A stretch of 64,000 nucleotides of DNA, taken from the NCBI GenBank assembly GCA_944323885.1, contig CALUUD010000002.1, positions 310,001 to 374,000 of the forward strand, in the 5' to 3' direction. The position numbers and the translations under genes are program-made. The stretch's first letter is position 1. The number at the start of each line of letters is the position of its first letter. Source of the stretch: an uncultured Helicobacteraceae bacterium. GTDB taxonomy: Bacteria > Campylobacterota > Campylobacteria > Campylobacterales > Helicobacteraceae. Shown here in pieces: positions 28,022 to 37,365 of the stretch. The notes below the pieces were generated by a model that was not told where the DNA came from, did no database searches, and saw nothing but the letters and a program-made list of their open reading frames with translations.

Positions 28022-28842
28022 GTGAGATAGAGTTTGTTAAAAGTGCTTTAAATGAAGATATAGGAAGAGGTGATTTATTTTCTAAAATATATATTGATAA
28101 ACATGTAAAAGCAAAGGTTTTGGCAAAGGATTGTGGAGTATTTTCAGGAAAAAAATATGCTTCCATACTTTTTCAATATATTGGCATAAGTTTTATCTTT
28201 AATTATGATGATGGAGATAGATTCAATAAGGGTGATGTTTTATTAGAAATTGAAGGTTCTTACTTATTGATATTAAAGATTGAGCGGACATTGTTGAATC
28301 TATTACAACATAGTTGTGGCATAGCTACAAATGTAAAGTCATATATAGATATATTAAGAAGTAATTCTATTGATACAATTATTTTAGATACTAGAAAAAC
28401 TAGACCAAATATGAGGGAATTTGAAAAATACTCAGTTCTAAATGGTGGTGCTACAAATCATAGATTAGGTTTAGATGATTGTTTAATGATAAAAGATACT
28501 AATTTAGCACATATCGATAATCTTTATGAATTTATAAAATTATCTAGAAGAAAGATTCCATGGACTGCAAAAATAGAAGTAGAATGTGGTGATATAAAAT
28601 TAGCAAAAGAAGTGATGAGTTATGGTGTTGATATTATTATGTGTGATAATATGGCACCAAAAGATATTAAAGAGGTAGTTTGCTTTAGGGATATGAATTA
28701 TCCATATATAATGCTTGAAGCAAGCGGTAATATATCAAAATCAAATATTTTAGATTATGCAAAGACAGGTGTTAATGCTATAAGTATTGGCTCTTTGATA
28801 CACCAATCAGTTTGGATTGATTTATCATTAAAAATGGCATAG
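28018..28842 (+). CDS. nadC: Nicotinate-nucleotide pyrophosphorylase (carboxylating)
   Basis: A 274 aa quinolinate phosphoribosyltransferase, the step after NadA. Typical features are Glu-Asp-Ile-Gly-Arg-Gly-Asp (about 14-20), Glu-Arg-Thr-Leu-Leu-Asn (about 89), Asp-Thr-Arg-Lys-Thr (about 124), Gly-Gly-Ala-Thr-Asn-His-Arg (about 143), and the Glu-Val-Glu-Cys and Glu-Ala-Ser-Gly strands of the barrel. It starts at GTG 28018, overlapping the nadA stop by 4 bp, so the two are translationally coupled. Confidence 0.96.
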   Translation: MSEIEFVKSALNEDIGRGDLFSKIYIDKHVKAKVLAKDCGVFSGKKYASILFQYIGISFIFNYDDGDRFNKGDVLLEIEGSYLLILKIERTLLNLLQHSCGIATNVKSYIDILRSNSIDTIILDTRKTRPNMREFEKYSVLNGGATNHRLGLDDCLMIKDTNLAHIDNLYEFIKLSRRKIPWTAKIEVECGDIKLAKEVMSYGVDIIMCDNMAPKDIKEVVCFRDMNYPYIMLEASGNISKSNILDYAKTGVNAISIGSLIHQSVWIDLSLKMA

Positions 28843-28848
28843 TTGTTT

Positions 28849-29685
28849 ATGGTAGATAGAGAAGCATATTTTATCTCCAAGTTACAAGATTCTGGAGTGA
28901 CTTTAAAATTAGATAATGATGGAGTTTTGCTTAATGATTATGTATATGCCATGGATTTATTTTGTGAAGGTGTGCATTTTTTAAGAAAATATTTTAGCTA
29001 TTATACTATTGCAAAGAAATCAATGTTAGTAAATATATCTGATATATTTGCAATGGGTGTAAAACCTAAGTATGCTATGCTTGGTGTATCCTTTGCAGGT
29101 GATATGACATTAAAAGATATTAATGATTTTCAAAAAGGTATTATTGATATTTGTAGGCAATATAATATTAAAATTATTGGTGGTGATACAATTAGAGATG
29201 ATAGATTAAGTATTGCTATTACAATGTTTGGTAAAGCAGAATCTAAAATTATAAAAAGGACAAATTTTAGAGCAGGGGATATTTTATTTTTTAGTGGCAG
29301 CTTAGGCAAAGTCAAAAAAGATATGAATTTTTTATACAGAGGATATAAAATTAATAAAAATTCAAAGTTTTATACCCCTAAGCTTAATTCAAAGTTTATA
29401 TTTGAAATTCTTCCTTTCGTAAGAGGTGGAATGGATATATCTGATGGATTATATTACGAGCTAAATAGAATCTCTAAGCTAAATAATATAAGATTTAAAT
29501 TTTATAAAAAAATAGATAAGAACATCGCACTAAGTGGTGAAGAGTATGAATTTTTATTTTCTATATCAAGTAAAAATATTAGAAAATTATACTTAATTGC
29601 AAACAAAAATAGAGTAAAAATCACAAGATTGGCAAAAATTTTACCAGGTAGACAGAGATTTTATTGCCTACCACATCATAAATAA
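28849..29685 (+). CDS. thiL: Thiamine-monophosphate kinase
   Basis: A 278 aa PurM/ThiL-type kinase making thiamine diphosphate. It shows the Asp-Leu-Phe-Cys-Glu-Gly-Val-His-Phe block (about 31-39), Asn-Ile-Ser-Asp-Ile-Phe-Ala-Met-Gly (about 60), Ile-Gly-Gly-Asp-Thr (about 110) and Gly-Gly-Met-Asp-Ile-Ser-Asp-Gly-Leu (about 192). ATG 28849 was chosen over TTG 28843, which would sit 1 bp after the nadC stop. It is slightly shorter than E. coli ThiL (325 aa). It is convergent with a small membrane protein gene 3 bp away. Confidence 0.9.
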   Translation: MVDREAYFISKLQDSGVTLKLDNDGVLLNDYVYAMDLFCEGVHFLRKYFSYYTIAKKSMLVNISDIFAMGVKPKYAMLGVSFAGDMTLKDINDFQKGIIDICRQYNIKIIGGDTIRDDRLSIAITMFGKAESKIIKRTNFRAGDILFFSGSLGKVKKDMNFLYRGYKINKNSKFYTPKLNSKFIFEILPFVRGGMDISDGLYYELNRISKLNNIRFKFYKKIDKNIALSGEEYEFLFSISSKNIRKLYLIANKNRVKITRLAKILPGRQRFYCLPHHK

Positions 29686-29688
29686 TTT

Positions 29689-29910
29689 TTATCTAGTTAT
29701 ATCTCGCTTTGCGGCATCATCTTGTAAAATTGTTGCATTCTTATTTGCCAACTTTGATTCCCCGCGAGTTTTATGTTCTACATAATCTTTATTTGCTTCT
29801 TCAATTGGATTTACCCAAAATTGTGCAAGTGGATTTCTTTTTTCTACAAAAGTATAATAACAAGCTACACCTACAACTCCAACTACTACTAATTTTCCTA
29901 AATTACTCAT
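29689..29910 (-). CDS. Small single-pass membrane protein, unknown
   Basis: A 73 aa protein I do not recognise. It has one hydrophobic segment (about residues 5-22, rich in Val and Gly), then a charged domain with Pro-Leu-Ala-Gln-Phe-Trp and a Lys/Glu/Asp-rich tail. TTAGGAAAACA upstream of the ATG gives a plausible ribosome site, and the gene has its own 170-bp upstream region shared with the divergent UbiD gene. Coding looks more likely than the overlapping reading frame on the other strand, which is Leu/Tyr-rich and has no ribosome site. Orientation of the tail (periplasmic or cytoplasmic) is not clear. Confidence 0.65.
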   Translation of the reverse strand: MSNLGKLVVVGVVGVACYYTFVEKRNPLAQFWVNPIEEANKDYVEHKTRGESKLANKNATILQDDAAKRDITR

Positions 29911-30043
29911 ATTGTTTTCCTAAAAGAAATATTTAATTAATTTTAAAATATGCACTCTAATTTTTGTATATATTGAGAATTGTGATTATAATATAAAATA
30001 AATTTTATGATGTATTTTTATTTGCTAATTTTTAAATTATTTC

Positions 30044-30049
30044 TATAAT
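30044..30049 (+). promoter_or_regulatory. Candidate -10 box of the UbiD-type gene
   Basis: A perfect TATAAT lies 32 bp before the ATG of the decarboxylase gene, in AT-rich sequence. A short leader of about 25 nt would follow. Confidence 0.5.
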
Positions 30050-30081
30050 TACATTTCACATTTTATTTTTTAGAGATATTA

Positions 30082-31887
30082 ATGCAAAATATAATAGATT
30101 TATTATTAAAACATAATGAATTAAGAATTATCGATCAAGAGCTTGATATTGAGTTAGAAATACCACATGTCGCTTATATAGAAGTAAAAAAAGAAGATTC
30201 AAAAGCACTATTATTTACAAGACCAGTTTGCAAAAGAAATGGGAAGAAGTTTGATATACCAGTATTGATGAATATTTTTGGTTCATTTAAAAGACTTTCA
30301 TTGCTTGCTCCAGATGTTAATGAGATAGCAAATGAAATAGAGAGTTTCTTAAAGCTTTCGATGCCAAAAAGTTTTATAGAAAAAATTTTTAAATTAAAAC
30401 AATTATCAACCCTTAGATATACAATTCCAAAGATCACAAATAGGGCTTTATGGAAAGAAAATATTTTTCTTTATAGTGATGTAAATTTATTTAATCTACC
30501 AATACTTAAAACTTGGGAAAAAGATGGTGGAGCATTTATTACTATGGGACAAGTTTATACTTGTTCATTAGATGGCAATATTAAAAATTTAGGTATGTAT
30601 CGTTTGCAAGTATATGATAAAAATCATTTAGGTTTACATTGGCAGATACATAAAGATTCTACTCATTTTTTTTATGAATATAAAAATGCTAATAAGAAAA
30701 TGCCAATTGCAATAGGAATAGGAGGAGATCCTTTGTATACTTGGTGTGGTCAAGCGCCATTGCCATATGGAATGTATGAATTAGCATTATATGGATTAAT
30801 AAGAAAGAAAAATCCAAAGGTATGTAAATGTCATACGAATAATTTAATGGTCCCTTATGACTGCGATATTGTTATAGAAGGTTTTGTAGATACAAATATT
30901 TTAAGAGATGAGGGTCCATTTGGTGATCATACTGGTTTTTATACACCCATAGAAAAATATCCTGTTTTAGAAGTAAGCGCTATATCGCACAAAAATAATC
31001 CAATTTATTTATCCACAGTTGTTGGGAAACCTCCATTAGAAGATAAATACATGGGATATATGACAGAGAGGGTTTTTTTACCACTTTTAAAAACTACAAA
31101 TCCTTTTTTAATAGATTATTACATGCCAGAAAATGGTGTTTTTCATAATTTAATACTTGCAAAAATTGATGCAAAATATCCAAATCATGCAAAGCAGATT
31201 ATGCATAGTTTTTGGGGTGTAGGTCAGATGAGTTTTGTTAAACATGCTATATTTTTACCAAAAGATGCGCCAAATCTAGATGATCATTTTAAAATAAGTG
31301 AATTTATACTTAATCATTTAAATATTGATGACTTGGTTATTTCTAGTGGTATTTGTGATGCATTAGATCATTCATCACCAGAATATGCAAGTGGTGGCAA
31401 GCTTGGTATTGATTGTACAATGGAAGTAGAATATGAACATAATATGGATATATTAAATGATGATAAATTACTTCATATAATTAAATCTAAATTTAATGAA
31501 GTTGTTGATTTAAAGCAGTATTTTACTCATACAAAGAATCCAATTACTATAATTTTGATAAATAAAAAAAGTAAAGTATTAGAACATATAGATATCTTTG
31601 ATAAAAAACATTGTAAGATTGTATTTGTATTAGATTCTACTGGCAATGATTTAAATAATTTATATATGTGTTTATGGAGAATAACAAACAATATAGATGC
31701 AAAGCGTGATATATTAATACAAAATGGTATTGTATTAATTGATGCTACAGCTAAAGGCAAATTAGAAAATCACAATAGAAAATGGCCAGATGATGTATCT
31801 TGTACTTATAGTGTAATTGAACATTTATGCAATATTGGTGTTATTGAAAGGGATGAAAAATTGTGGGAAAAATATCAAATTTTTTAG
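30082..31887 (+). CDS. ubiD: UbiD-family decarboxylase, menaquinone (futalosine) pathway type
   Basis: A 601 aa prenylated-FMN-dependent decarboxylase. The catalytic E-R-E arrangement can be read in Val-Ile-Glu-Gly-Phe (about 272) and Leu-Arg-Asp-Glu-Gly-Pro-Phe-Gly-Asp-His-Thr-Gly (about 281-292). The length and divergence fit the longer UbiD subgroup used for menaquinone by the futalosine route, which Helicobacter and Campylobacter use, rather than ubiquinone UbiD (about 490 aa). menG/ubiE further along the same strand supports a menaquinone role. A partner UbiX is not in the window. Confidence 0.85.
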   Translation: MQNIIDLLLKHNELRIIDQELDIELEIPHVAYIEVKKEDSKALLFTRPVCKRNGKKFDIPVLMNIFGSFKRLSLLAPDVNEIANEIESFLKLSMPKSFIEKIFKLKQLSTLRYTIPKITNRALWKENIFLYSDVNLFNLPILKTWEKDGGAFITMGQVYTCSLDGNIKNLGMYRLQVYDKNHLGLHWQIHKDSTHFFYEYKNANKKMPIAIGIGGDPLYTWCGQAPLPYGMYELALYGLIRKKNPKVCKCHTNNLMVPYDCDIVIEGFVDTNILRDEGPFGDHTGFYTPIEKYPVLEVSAISHKNNPIYLSTVVGKPPLEDKYMGYMTERVFLPLLKTTNPFLIDYYMPENGVFHNLILAKIDAKYPNHAKQIMHSFWGVGQMSFVKHAIFLPKDAPNLDDHFKISEFILNHLNIDDLVISSGICDALDHSSPEYASGGKLGIDCTMEVEYEHNMDILNDDKLLHIIKSKFNEVVDLKQYFTHTKNPITIILINKKSKVLEHIDIFDKKHCKIVFVLDSTGNDLNNLYMCLWRITNNIDAKRDILIQNGIVLIDATAKGKLENHNRKWPDDVSCTYSVIEHLCNIGVIERDEKLWEKYQIF

Positions 31888-31915
31888 TAGAATTTAAAAA
31901 ATCAAGGAGTATTGT

Positions 31916-32380
31916 TTGAAATTTTATTTATTTATTTTAATGATAATTTTTAGTGCTTGTAGTAATGATAATAAATCAAGTAATAATACAATAAGTGATG
32001 TATCAAAATTACAAAATGATGCCTTAGATTCTAGCAAAACGATAAAGCCGCAAATTAATTCAAATGTTGTAGATAAAAATATAAATATTGATAATAATTC
32101 AACAATGAATATCACAACAAAATCAACAGATGCAAAGTCACTTTATTTAAAATGTTCAGCTTGTCATGGTATAAAAGGTGACATGGTTGCACCTGGAAGT
32201 GAAGGTAATGTGTTGATAGGAAAATTATCTAAAGATGAAATTATAGAAAGCTTAAAGGGATACAGAAATAGAACTCTTAAAAAAGGAAAATCATCTGCTA
32301 TTATGTATTTACAAAGCGCTAATCTAAGTGATAATGATATAGAAAATCTTGGAGAATATATTTCTAATTTTAGCAAATAA
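31916..32380 (+). CDS. Lipoprotein c-type cytochrome
   Basis: A 154 aa secreted haem protein. The signal peptide ends in Ile-Phe-Ser-Ala-Cys-Ser (Cys at about residue 15), a lipobox. A low-complexity Asn/Ser/Lys linker follows (about 16-68), then a single class I cytochrome c domain with Cys-Ser-Ala-Cys-His (about 79-83) and a distal Met candidate in Ile-Met-Tyr-Leu (about 130). Starts at TTG 31916, with AAGGAG 6 nt upstream. It would be tethered to a membrane facing the periplasm and move electrons in respiration. The stop overlaps the following ATG (TAATG). Confidence 0.85.
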   Translation: MKFYLFILMIIFSACSNDNKSSNNTISDVSKLQNDALDSSKTIKPQINSNVVDKNINIDNNSTMNITTKSTDAKSLYLKCSACHGIKGDMVAPGSEGNVLIGKLSKDEIIESLKGYRNRTLKKGKSSAIMYLQSANLSDNDIENLGEYISNFSK

Positions 32381-32943
32381 TGTTTATAGTAAATAAGGTG
32401 TATCAAGCTAAATACATAAAGGATAATTCTGTTTTTTTATCACATTTAATTCCTATTAAAGATTTTGATAATTATTTATGTAAATTGAGGGATGAACATA
32501 AAAAGGCAGTACATTTTGTAAAGGCAACTAGAATGTTGAATGAGTATTCTCAAATTATAGAATATTCTAGTGATGATGGAGAGCCAAAAGGTAGCTCGGG
32601 TATCCCCGTTCTAAATGTTATGCGTGGTAATAATTTAATTAATAGTGGAATTATTGTGGTTAGATATTTTGGTGGAAAATTACTTGGTGTTGGAGGTCTT
32701 GTTAGAGCATATAGTGCAGCTTCACTAGAAGTTATTAATAAATCTACTTTAATTCCATTTGAAAAAATGCAATCAGTAACTATAGAATCTACATTTAACA
32801 AAATAGATCTGGCTAAATATTTGGCTAGAAAATTAGATATTAATTATTTAAAATTTGATTTTATGCAAAATTTTGTAATAATTCATATAGAAGCTAATGA
32901 ATGTAAGATAGAGAAATTTCTTCATCATTTTGAAGCAAAATAA
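32380..32943 (+). CDS. YigZ/IMPACT family protein
   Basis: A 187 aa protein with the N-terminal IMPACT (UPF0029) domain. Diagnostic segments are Ser-Asp-Asp-Gly-Glu-Pro-Lys-Gly-Ser-Ser-Gly (about 65-75) and Val-Arg-Tyr-Phe-Gly-Gly-Lys-Leu-Leu-Gly-Val-Gly-Gly-Leu (about 94-107). The family may act in translation or ribosome-associated regulation, but its biochemical role is not settled. It is shorter in the C-terminal part than E. coli YigZ (204 aa). Start overlaps the cytochrome stop by one base. Confidence 0.9.
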   Translation: MFIVNKVYQAKYIKDNSVFLSHLIPIKDFDNYLCKLRDEHKKAVHFVKATRMLNEYSQIIEYSSDDGEPKGSSGIPVLNVMRGNNLINSGIIVVRYFGGKLLGVGGLVRAYSAASLEVINKSTLIPFEKMQSVTIESTFNKIDLAKYLARKLDINYLKFDFMQNFVIIHIEANECKIEKFLHHFEAK

Positions 32944-32963
32944 GTTATTTTTAGAGGTGTTTT

Positions 32964-33395
32964 ATGGAATATTATTTATATATTAAAGCATTGCATGTTG
33001 TTGCATTTGTAGCTTGGATGTCAGTTTTGTTTTATTTGCCTAGGTTGTTTGTTTATCATACGGAGAATAAAGATAATCAAGAATTTGTAAAAATTATAAA
33101 AATACAGGAAAATAGACTATACTACTTTATTGGAACTCCTGCTATTTTAATCACTATTTTTACTGGGCTTATTATGATTTTATTAAATATTGGTTTATTT
33201 AAAACAGGTGGATGGTTGCATTTAAAATTATTATTTGCATTTTTATTGATTATTTATCATATTGATTGTGGAAGACATCTCAATAATCTAAAACAAGATA
33301 TTTATAAAAAAAGCGGTAAATTTTATAGATTTTATAATGAATTTCCAACAATAGCTCTTTTTGTGATTGCATTTTCTGCTATTTTGAAATTTTAA
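32964..33395 (+). CDS. hemJ: HemJ-type protoporphyrinogen IX oxidase
   Basis: A 143 aa integral membrane protein with four segments. His in Lys-Ala-Leu-His-Val-Val-Ala (about 11) and Trp-Met-Ser (about 19) are the HemJ signature, and Trp-Leu-His-Leu-Lys (about 91) is also conserved. HemJ carries out the penultimate step of haem synthesis in bacteria without HemG/HemY, as in Helicobacter. GAGG precedes the start. hemC lies 8 kb away on the same strand. Confidence 0.92.
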   Translation: MEYYLYIKALHVVAFVAWMSVLFYLPRLFVYHTENKDNQEFVKIIKIQENRLYYFIGTPAILITIFTGLIMILLNIGLFKTGGWLHLKLLFAFLLIIYHIDCGRHLNNLKQDIYKKSGKFYRFYNEFPTIALFVIAFSAILKF

Positions 33396-33407
33396 TTTGG
33401 AGTAAAA

Positions 33408-34799
33408 ATGAACAAACCTTGGGGTGGTAGATTTAAAGATGATTCATCTAAATTGCTTGAAGAATTTAATGCCTCTATTAGTTTTGATAAGCAGTTGTAT
33501 AAAGAAGATATATTTGGCTCTAAAGTGCATGCAGAAATGCTTTATAATATTGGAATATTAACCTATGAAGAAAAGAATAATATTATAAGTGGGTTAAATA
33601 AAGTATATCAAGAAATTGAGGATGGCGATTTTGTATTTAAGATACAAGATGAAGACATACATATGGCAATTGAAAAGCGTCTTATTCAACTTATTGGAGA
33701 AAGTGCTAAAAAACTACACACAGCAAGAAGTAGAAATGATCAAGTTGCTCTTGACTTTAAAATGTATTGCCTTAATCAAAATAAAGAAATAAGATTATTA
33801 TTATTAAATTTAATTGAAACATTGTTGGATATTTCAAAAAATCATACAAAAACAATTATGCCTGGTATGACACATTTGCAACATGCACAGCCTATAAGTT
33901 TTGCATTTCATATTTTGGCTTATTGTTTTATGTATATGAGAGATGTAGAGCGTTTAATAGATGACTATAATAGGAATAATTACTCACCACTTGGTTCAAG
34001 TGCATTTGCAGGGACTCCTTATGATATTGATAGGAATTTTACATCATCAAAGTTAGGCTTTAATAGCCCTTGCTATAATGCTTGTGACGGTGTTAGTGAT
34101 AGAGATTTTGCACTTGATTTATTATATTCAATTTCTATGATTGCTATGCATACTTCTAGATTTGCAGAAGAATTGGTTTTATGGAGTAGTTATGAGTTTA
34201 AGTTTATTACTATTAGTGATTCATTTTCAACAGGTAGTTCTATTATGCCAAATAAAAAAAATCCTGATGTTGCAGAGTTGCTTAGAGGAAAAACTGGAAG
34301 AATATATGGTAATTTGGTATCGTTACTTACAACATTAAAAGCACTTCCACTTGCTTACAATAAAGATATGCAAGAAGATAAAGAAGCATTATTTGATAGC
34401 TGTTCTAATATTATTCTATCTCTTAAAGTTCTAATAGGTATGCTAAAAGAAGTCACAATTAATAAAGATGAAATGTTTAAAAAAGCACAAATAGGACATA
34501 TTACTGCAACAGATTTAGCTGATTTTTTAGTTCAAAAAGTTGGTATTAGCTTTAGAGAATCTCATCATATTGTTGGTAAGATTGTTGCATATGCAGAATC
34601 TAAAAATTGTGATATAAGTGCCTTGAATATTGATGAGATTATTAAACAAGATAGCAGAATTACAAGAGAAGCAAAAGAAGTTTTAGATTTAAATTACTCT
34701 ATGAATTCTAGAAAATCTTTTGGTGGAACATCAGAAGAGTCTGTAAAATATCAAATAGAATTTTTATCAAAGTGGTTAAATGAAAAACAAGCAAGATAA
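33408..34799 (+). CDS. argH: Argininosuccinate lyase
   Basis: A 463 aa fumarase/aspartase superfamily enzyme, last step of arginine synthesis, of standard length. It starts Asn-Lys-Pro-Trp-Gly-Gly-Arg-Phe and has His-Thr-Ala-Arg-Ser-Arg-Asn-Asp-Gln (about 105-113), Thr-His-Leu-Gln-His-Ala-Gln-Pro (about 155) and the signature loop [11 protein letters not shown] (about 277-287). H. pylori lacks this gene, whereas Campylobacter and many other Helicobacter species have it. The last 20 bp overlap ubiE. Confidence 0.97.
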   Translation: MNKPWGGRFKDDSSKLLEEFNASISFDKQLYKEDIFGSKVHAEMLYNIGILTYEEKNNIISGLNKVYQEIEDGDFVFKIQDEDIHMAIEKRLIQLIGESAKKLHTARSRNDQVALDFKMYCLNQNKEIRLLLLNLIETLLDISKNHTKTIMPGMTHLQHAQPISFAFHILAYCFMYMRDVERLIDDYNRNNYSPLGSSAFAGTPYDIDRNFTSSKLGFNSPCYNACDGVSDRDFALDLLYSISMIAMHTSRFAEELVLWSSYEFKFITISDSFSTGSSIMPNKKNPDVAELLRGKTGRIYGNLVSLLTTLKALPLAYNKDMQEDKEALFDSCSNIILSLKVLIGMLKEVTINKDEMFKKAQIGHITATDLADFLVQKVGISFRESHHIVGKIVAYAESKNCDISALNIDEIIKQDSRITREAKEVLDLNYSMNSRKSFGGTSEESVKYQIEFLSKWLNEKQAR

Positions 34800-35481
34800 T
34801 ATAATAGATATGTTTGATGATATTGCAAAGAATTATGATCTTGCAAATAGAGTCCTTAGTTTTAATATTGATACAAAGTGGAGAAAAGAAGCTTGCTTAA
34901 AAACACTAAAATTAATCAATAAAGATAATTTAAAGATTATTGATGTTGCTTGTGGTACAGGTGATATGATACTTAATTGGGTTAAATTTAGTAGAAATTC
35001 TAAAATTCTTGGTATTGATCCATCAATAAATATGCTTAATATAGCAAAAAAAAAGCTCCCTGATGAAATAAAGTTGATTCAAGGTGAAGCAAAGAGTATT
35101 GCTATTGATGATAATATGGTGGATATATTATCTATTGCATATGGAATTAGAAATGTTGTTGAATTAGATAGTGCACTAAATGAGTTTCATAGAGTTTTAA
35201 AACATAATGGAATTTTAGTTATATTAGAATTTACAAAAAAAAATAATGAAAATATTGTAGATAAAATTGCATCATTTTATACAAAACATGTATTACCTGT
35301 AATTGGTGGTTTGATATCTAAAAACTACAAAGCATATAAATATCTTCCAGATTCCATTAATGATTTTTTAACTTTAGAAGAGTTGGAGTATAAATTAAAA
35401 AAAATAGGGTTTTTAGTAAAGATAAAAAAGCGTTATATAGCCAACTTGTGTAGTTTAATTATTGCTCAAAAAACTAATTAA
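34780..35481 (+). CDS. ubiE: Demethylmenaquinone C-methyltransferase (UbiE/MenG)
   Basis: A 233 aa SAM-dependent methyltransferase for the last step of menaquinone synthesis. [11 protein letters not shown] (about 10-20), Trp-Arg-Lys-Glu (about 36), motif I Asp-Val-Ala-Cys-Gly-Thr-Gly-Asp (about 54-61) and Tyr-Gly-Ile-Arg-Asn-Val (about 120) are characteristic. The start lies inside argH and the ribosome site is weak, so coupling is likely. Two runs of nine A (35046-35054, 35235-35243) occur in the gene, both encoding Lys codons. Confidence 0.93.
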   Translation: MKNKQDNIIDMFDDIAKNYDLANRVLSFNIDTKWRKEACLKTLKLINKDNLKIIDVACGTGDMILNWVKFSRNSKILGIDPSINMLNIAKKKLPDEIKLIQGEAKSIAIDDNMVDILSIAYGIRNVVELDSALNEFHRVLKHNGILVILEFTKKNNENIVDKIASFYTKHVLPVIGGLISKNYKAYKYLPDSINDFLTLEELEYKLKKIGFLVKIKKRYIANLCSLIIAQKTN

Positions 35482-35496
35482 TTTTTAAGGTTTAAG

Positions 35497-37044
35497 ATGA
35501 ATTTAGAAAATGCTATAAATTATTCAGATTCTATTATTAGTTTAGTTGTACCTCTTTTTGTTATTATCATGGTTTTTGTTACACGAAGAGTGGCATTATC
35601 ATTGCTTCTTGGTATTACACTAGGTGGTGTATTATCATTTTATCATGAACCACTAAATATAGCACTTTATGTATACAAAAATATTTCATCGGTATTTTAT
35701 TCATTCAATGATAGTGGTGATTTTAGTATTAGCTATAGCAGTGTTTATGTTTTTGGATTTTTAATTTTACTTGGTATTTTGACACAAATTATCCTTTATT
35801 CTGGTGCTATTAATTCATTTGTTAATTGGGCACATAAGAGAGTATCTAGCCCAAAAGGTTCAGAATTTATTGCATTTATTGCAGGTATTGTAATTTTTGT
35901 TGATGATTATTTTAATGCTTTAACAGTAGGTCAAATTAGTAAGTCTTTAAATGATGCAAATAAATCTAGCAGAGAAAGATTAGCATATATCATAGATTCT
36001 ACATCAGCACCAATTTGCATACTTATGCCAATTAGTAGTTGGGGTGCATATATTATTGGTGTCATGGATAAAGAAGTTCCAAAAAATTTAGGAGATGGAT
36101 TACTTTTATTAACAAATAGTATCTGGAGTAATTATTATGCTTGGTTTGCACTTTTAGCAGTGTTTTTGACTATTTTTTGGCAAGTAAATCTTCCACCTAT
36201 GCAAAAAAATATAAATGTTGATGTTAAAGATTTATTAGATAGAGAACATTTTGATGAAAAATCAAGTTCTATCTGGTTACTTATTATACCTATATTTACA
36301 TTAATGCTTTCAATATCTTCAATATTATTTTGGACTGGATATAAAGCCAGTAATGAACCAACATTAATAAATATTTTAGCAAACACAAATACAGCATTTT
36401 CATTATTTTATGGCGGTTTAATTACTATTATTATTAGCATATTAGTGAGTATAAAGCATCTTAAATTATCATATATATATATTATTGTTAAGCGAGGATT
36501 TTTAAGTATGCTTCCTGCTATTATTATCTTAATACTCGCTTGGTCTATTGGTCCTGTAATTAGAGATGATATGCAAACTGGTATATATTTAGCAAATGTC
36601 AGCAAGGAATTTATGACTAATGATCTGCTTTCATTGATTCCTGCTATATTATTTCTCATTTCTGCATTTATCGCATTTGCAACAGGAACAAGTTGGGGAA
36701 CTTTTGCTATTATGATACCAATTGGTGTTGGCATCATTAGTGCCTCAAATGGAGATGTGGTGCTTGGAATTTCTGCAATTCTTGCTGGTGCTGTATTTGG
36801 TGATCATAGTTCTCCTATATCAGATACAACAATTTTGTCTGCTACTGGTGCGGGATGCTCAGTTCAAAGTCATTTTATTACTCAGTTACCATATGTAATT
36901 AGTGTAGCAGTTGTTTCATTTATTAGTTTTATTATAGCTGGGATGTTAGATAATTTATTGTTTGGATACATCTTTGGTATATGTGGAATAGTTATCTTAT
37001 TTTATTTATATAAACAATATTTAAGTAAGCCAATTAATATATAA
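35497..37044 (+). CDS. NhaC-family Na+/H+ antiporter
   Basis: A 515 aa membrane protein with about 12 segments. It matches the NhaC (PF03553) type: Phe-Val-Asp-Asp-Tyr-Phe-Asn-Ala-Leu-Thr-Val-Gly (about 131-142), Ala-Thr-Gly-Thr-Ser-Trp-Gly-Thr-Phe (about 395-403) and Gly-Asp-His-Ser-Ser-Pro-Ile-Ser-Asp-Thr-Thr (about 434-444). The likely job is exchange of Na+ for H+ or of organic ions at the inner membrane. It is the third antiporter-type gene in this window. TAAGG precedes the ATG, 15 bp after ubiE. Confidence 0.88.
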   Translation: MNLENAINYSDSIISLVVPLFVIIMVFVTRRVALSLLLGITLGGVLSFYHEPLNIALYVYKNISSVFYSFNDSGDFSISYSSVYVFGFLILLGILTQIILYSGAINSFVNWAHKRVSSPKGSEFIAFIAGIVIFVDDYFNALTVGQISKSLNDANKSSRERLAYIIDSTSAPICILMPISSWGAYIIGVMDKEVPKNLGDGLLLLTNSIWSNYYAWFALLAVFLTIFWQVNLPPMQKNINVDVKDLLDREHFDEKSSSIWLLIIPIFTLMLSISSILFWTGYKASNEPTLINILANTNTAFSLFYGGLITIIISILVSIKHLKLSYIYIIVKRGFLSMLPAIIILILAWSIGPVIRDDMQTGIYLANVSKEFMTNDLLSLIPAILFLISAFIAFATGTSWGTFAIMIPIGVGIISASNGDVVLGISAILAGAVFGDHSSPISDTTILSATGAGCSVQSHFITQLPYVISVAVVSFISFIIAGMLDNLLFGYIFGICGIVILFYLYKQYLSKPINI

Positions 37045-37365
37045 AATTTTTATTAGTCAAAAAGGTTCTTTAGTATATTTTTTGTTTATATAAAAATTTT
37101 AAAGTATTACATTAATATAAAGATGCGGCAATCTTAATCAAAATCATTCATTCCACTTAACAAATACTTGCATTTTATATTTAATATTTAAACTATTTAT
37201 TATTGTGATTGCAATGAAGTAGTATTTATTATTTATATATCTCTAAGATTTTATGTTAAGCTAGGTTGTTATGTAGCAACCCAGTCCCATTTTGTATAAC
37301 TTTAAAGTATGGCTCTAAATATTTATTTATATAAATAATAAATAAATTATATTTTATTAATAACT
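37045..37365. other. 321-bp intergenic region between convergent genes
   Basis: No gene is visible between the NhaC-type gene and the outer-membrane protein gene, which converge here. The region is strongly AT-rich except for a GC-richer patch at about 37258-37290, which holds a small hairpin (listed separately). A similar hairpin occurs at 63338. No strong T-tailed terminator is seen. Confidence 0.4.
37264..37281. repeat. Small intergenic hairpin, copy 1
   Basis: GGTTGT and GCAACC pair around TATGTA, a 6-bp stem with one G-T pair. It stands out as the most GC-rich patch of its intergenic region. The context TAGGTTGTTATG-TAGC is close to TAGGTTGCTATGCCGTAGC at about 63336. The two look like decayed copies of one element with arms GGTTGCTA and TAGCAACC. 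Confidence 0.4.

Noticed and set aside
29709-29936. 75-codon plus-strand frame opposite the small membrane protein
   Set aside because: Leu/Tyr-rich, no ribosome site and no plausible protein features; the minus-strand frame is better.
35046-35243. Two runs of nine A in ubiE as possible phase-variation tracts
   Set aside because: Both are Lys codons in an intact, conserved gene in a very AT-rich genome; length is not exceptional and nothing suggests switching.
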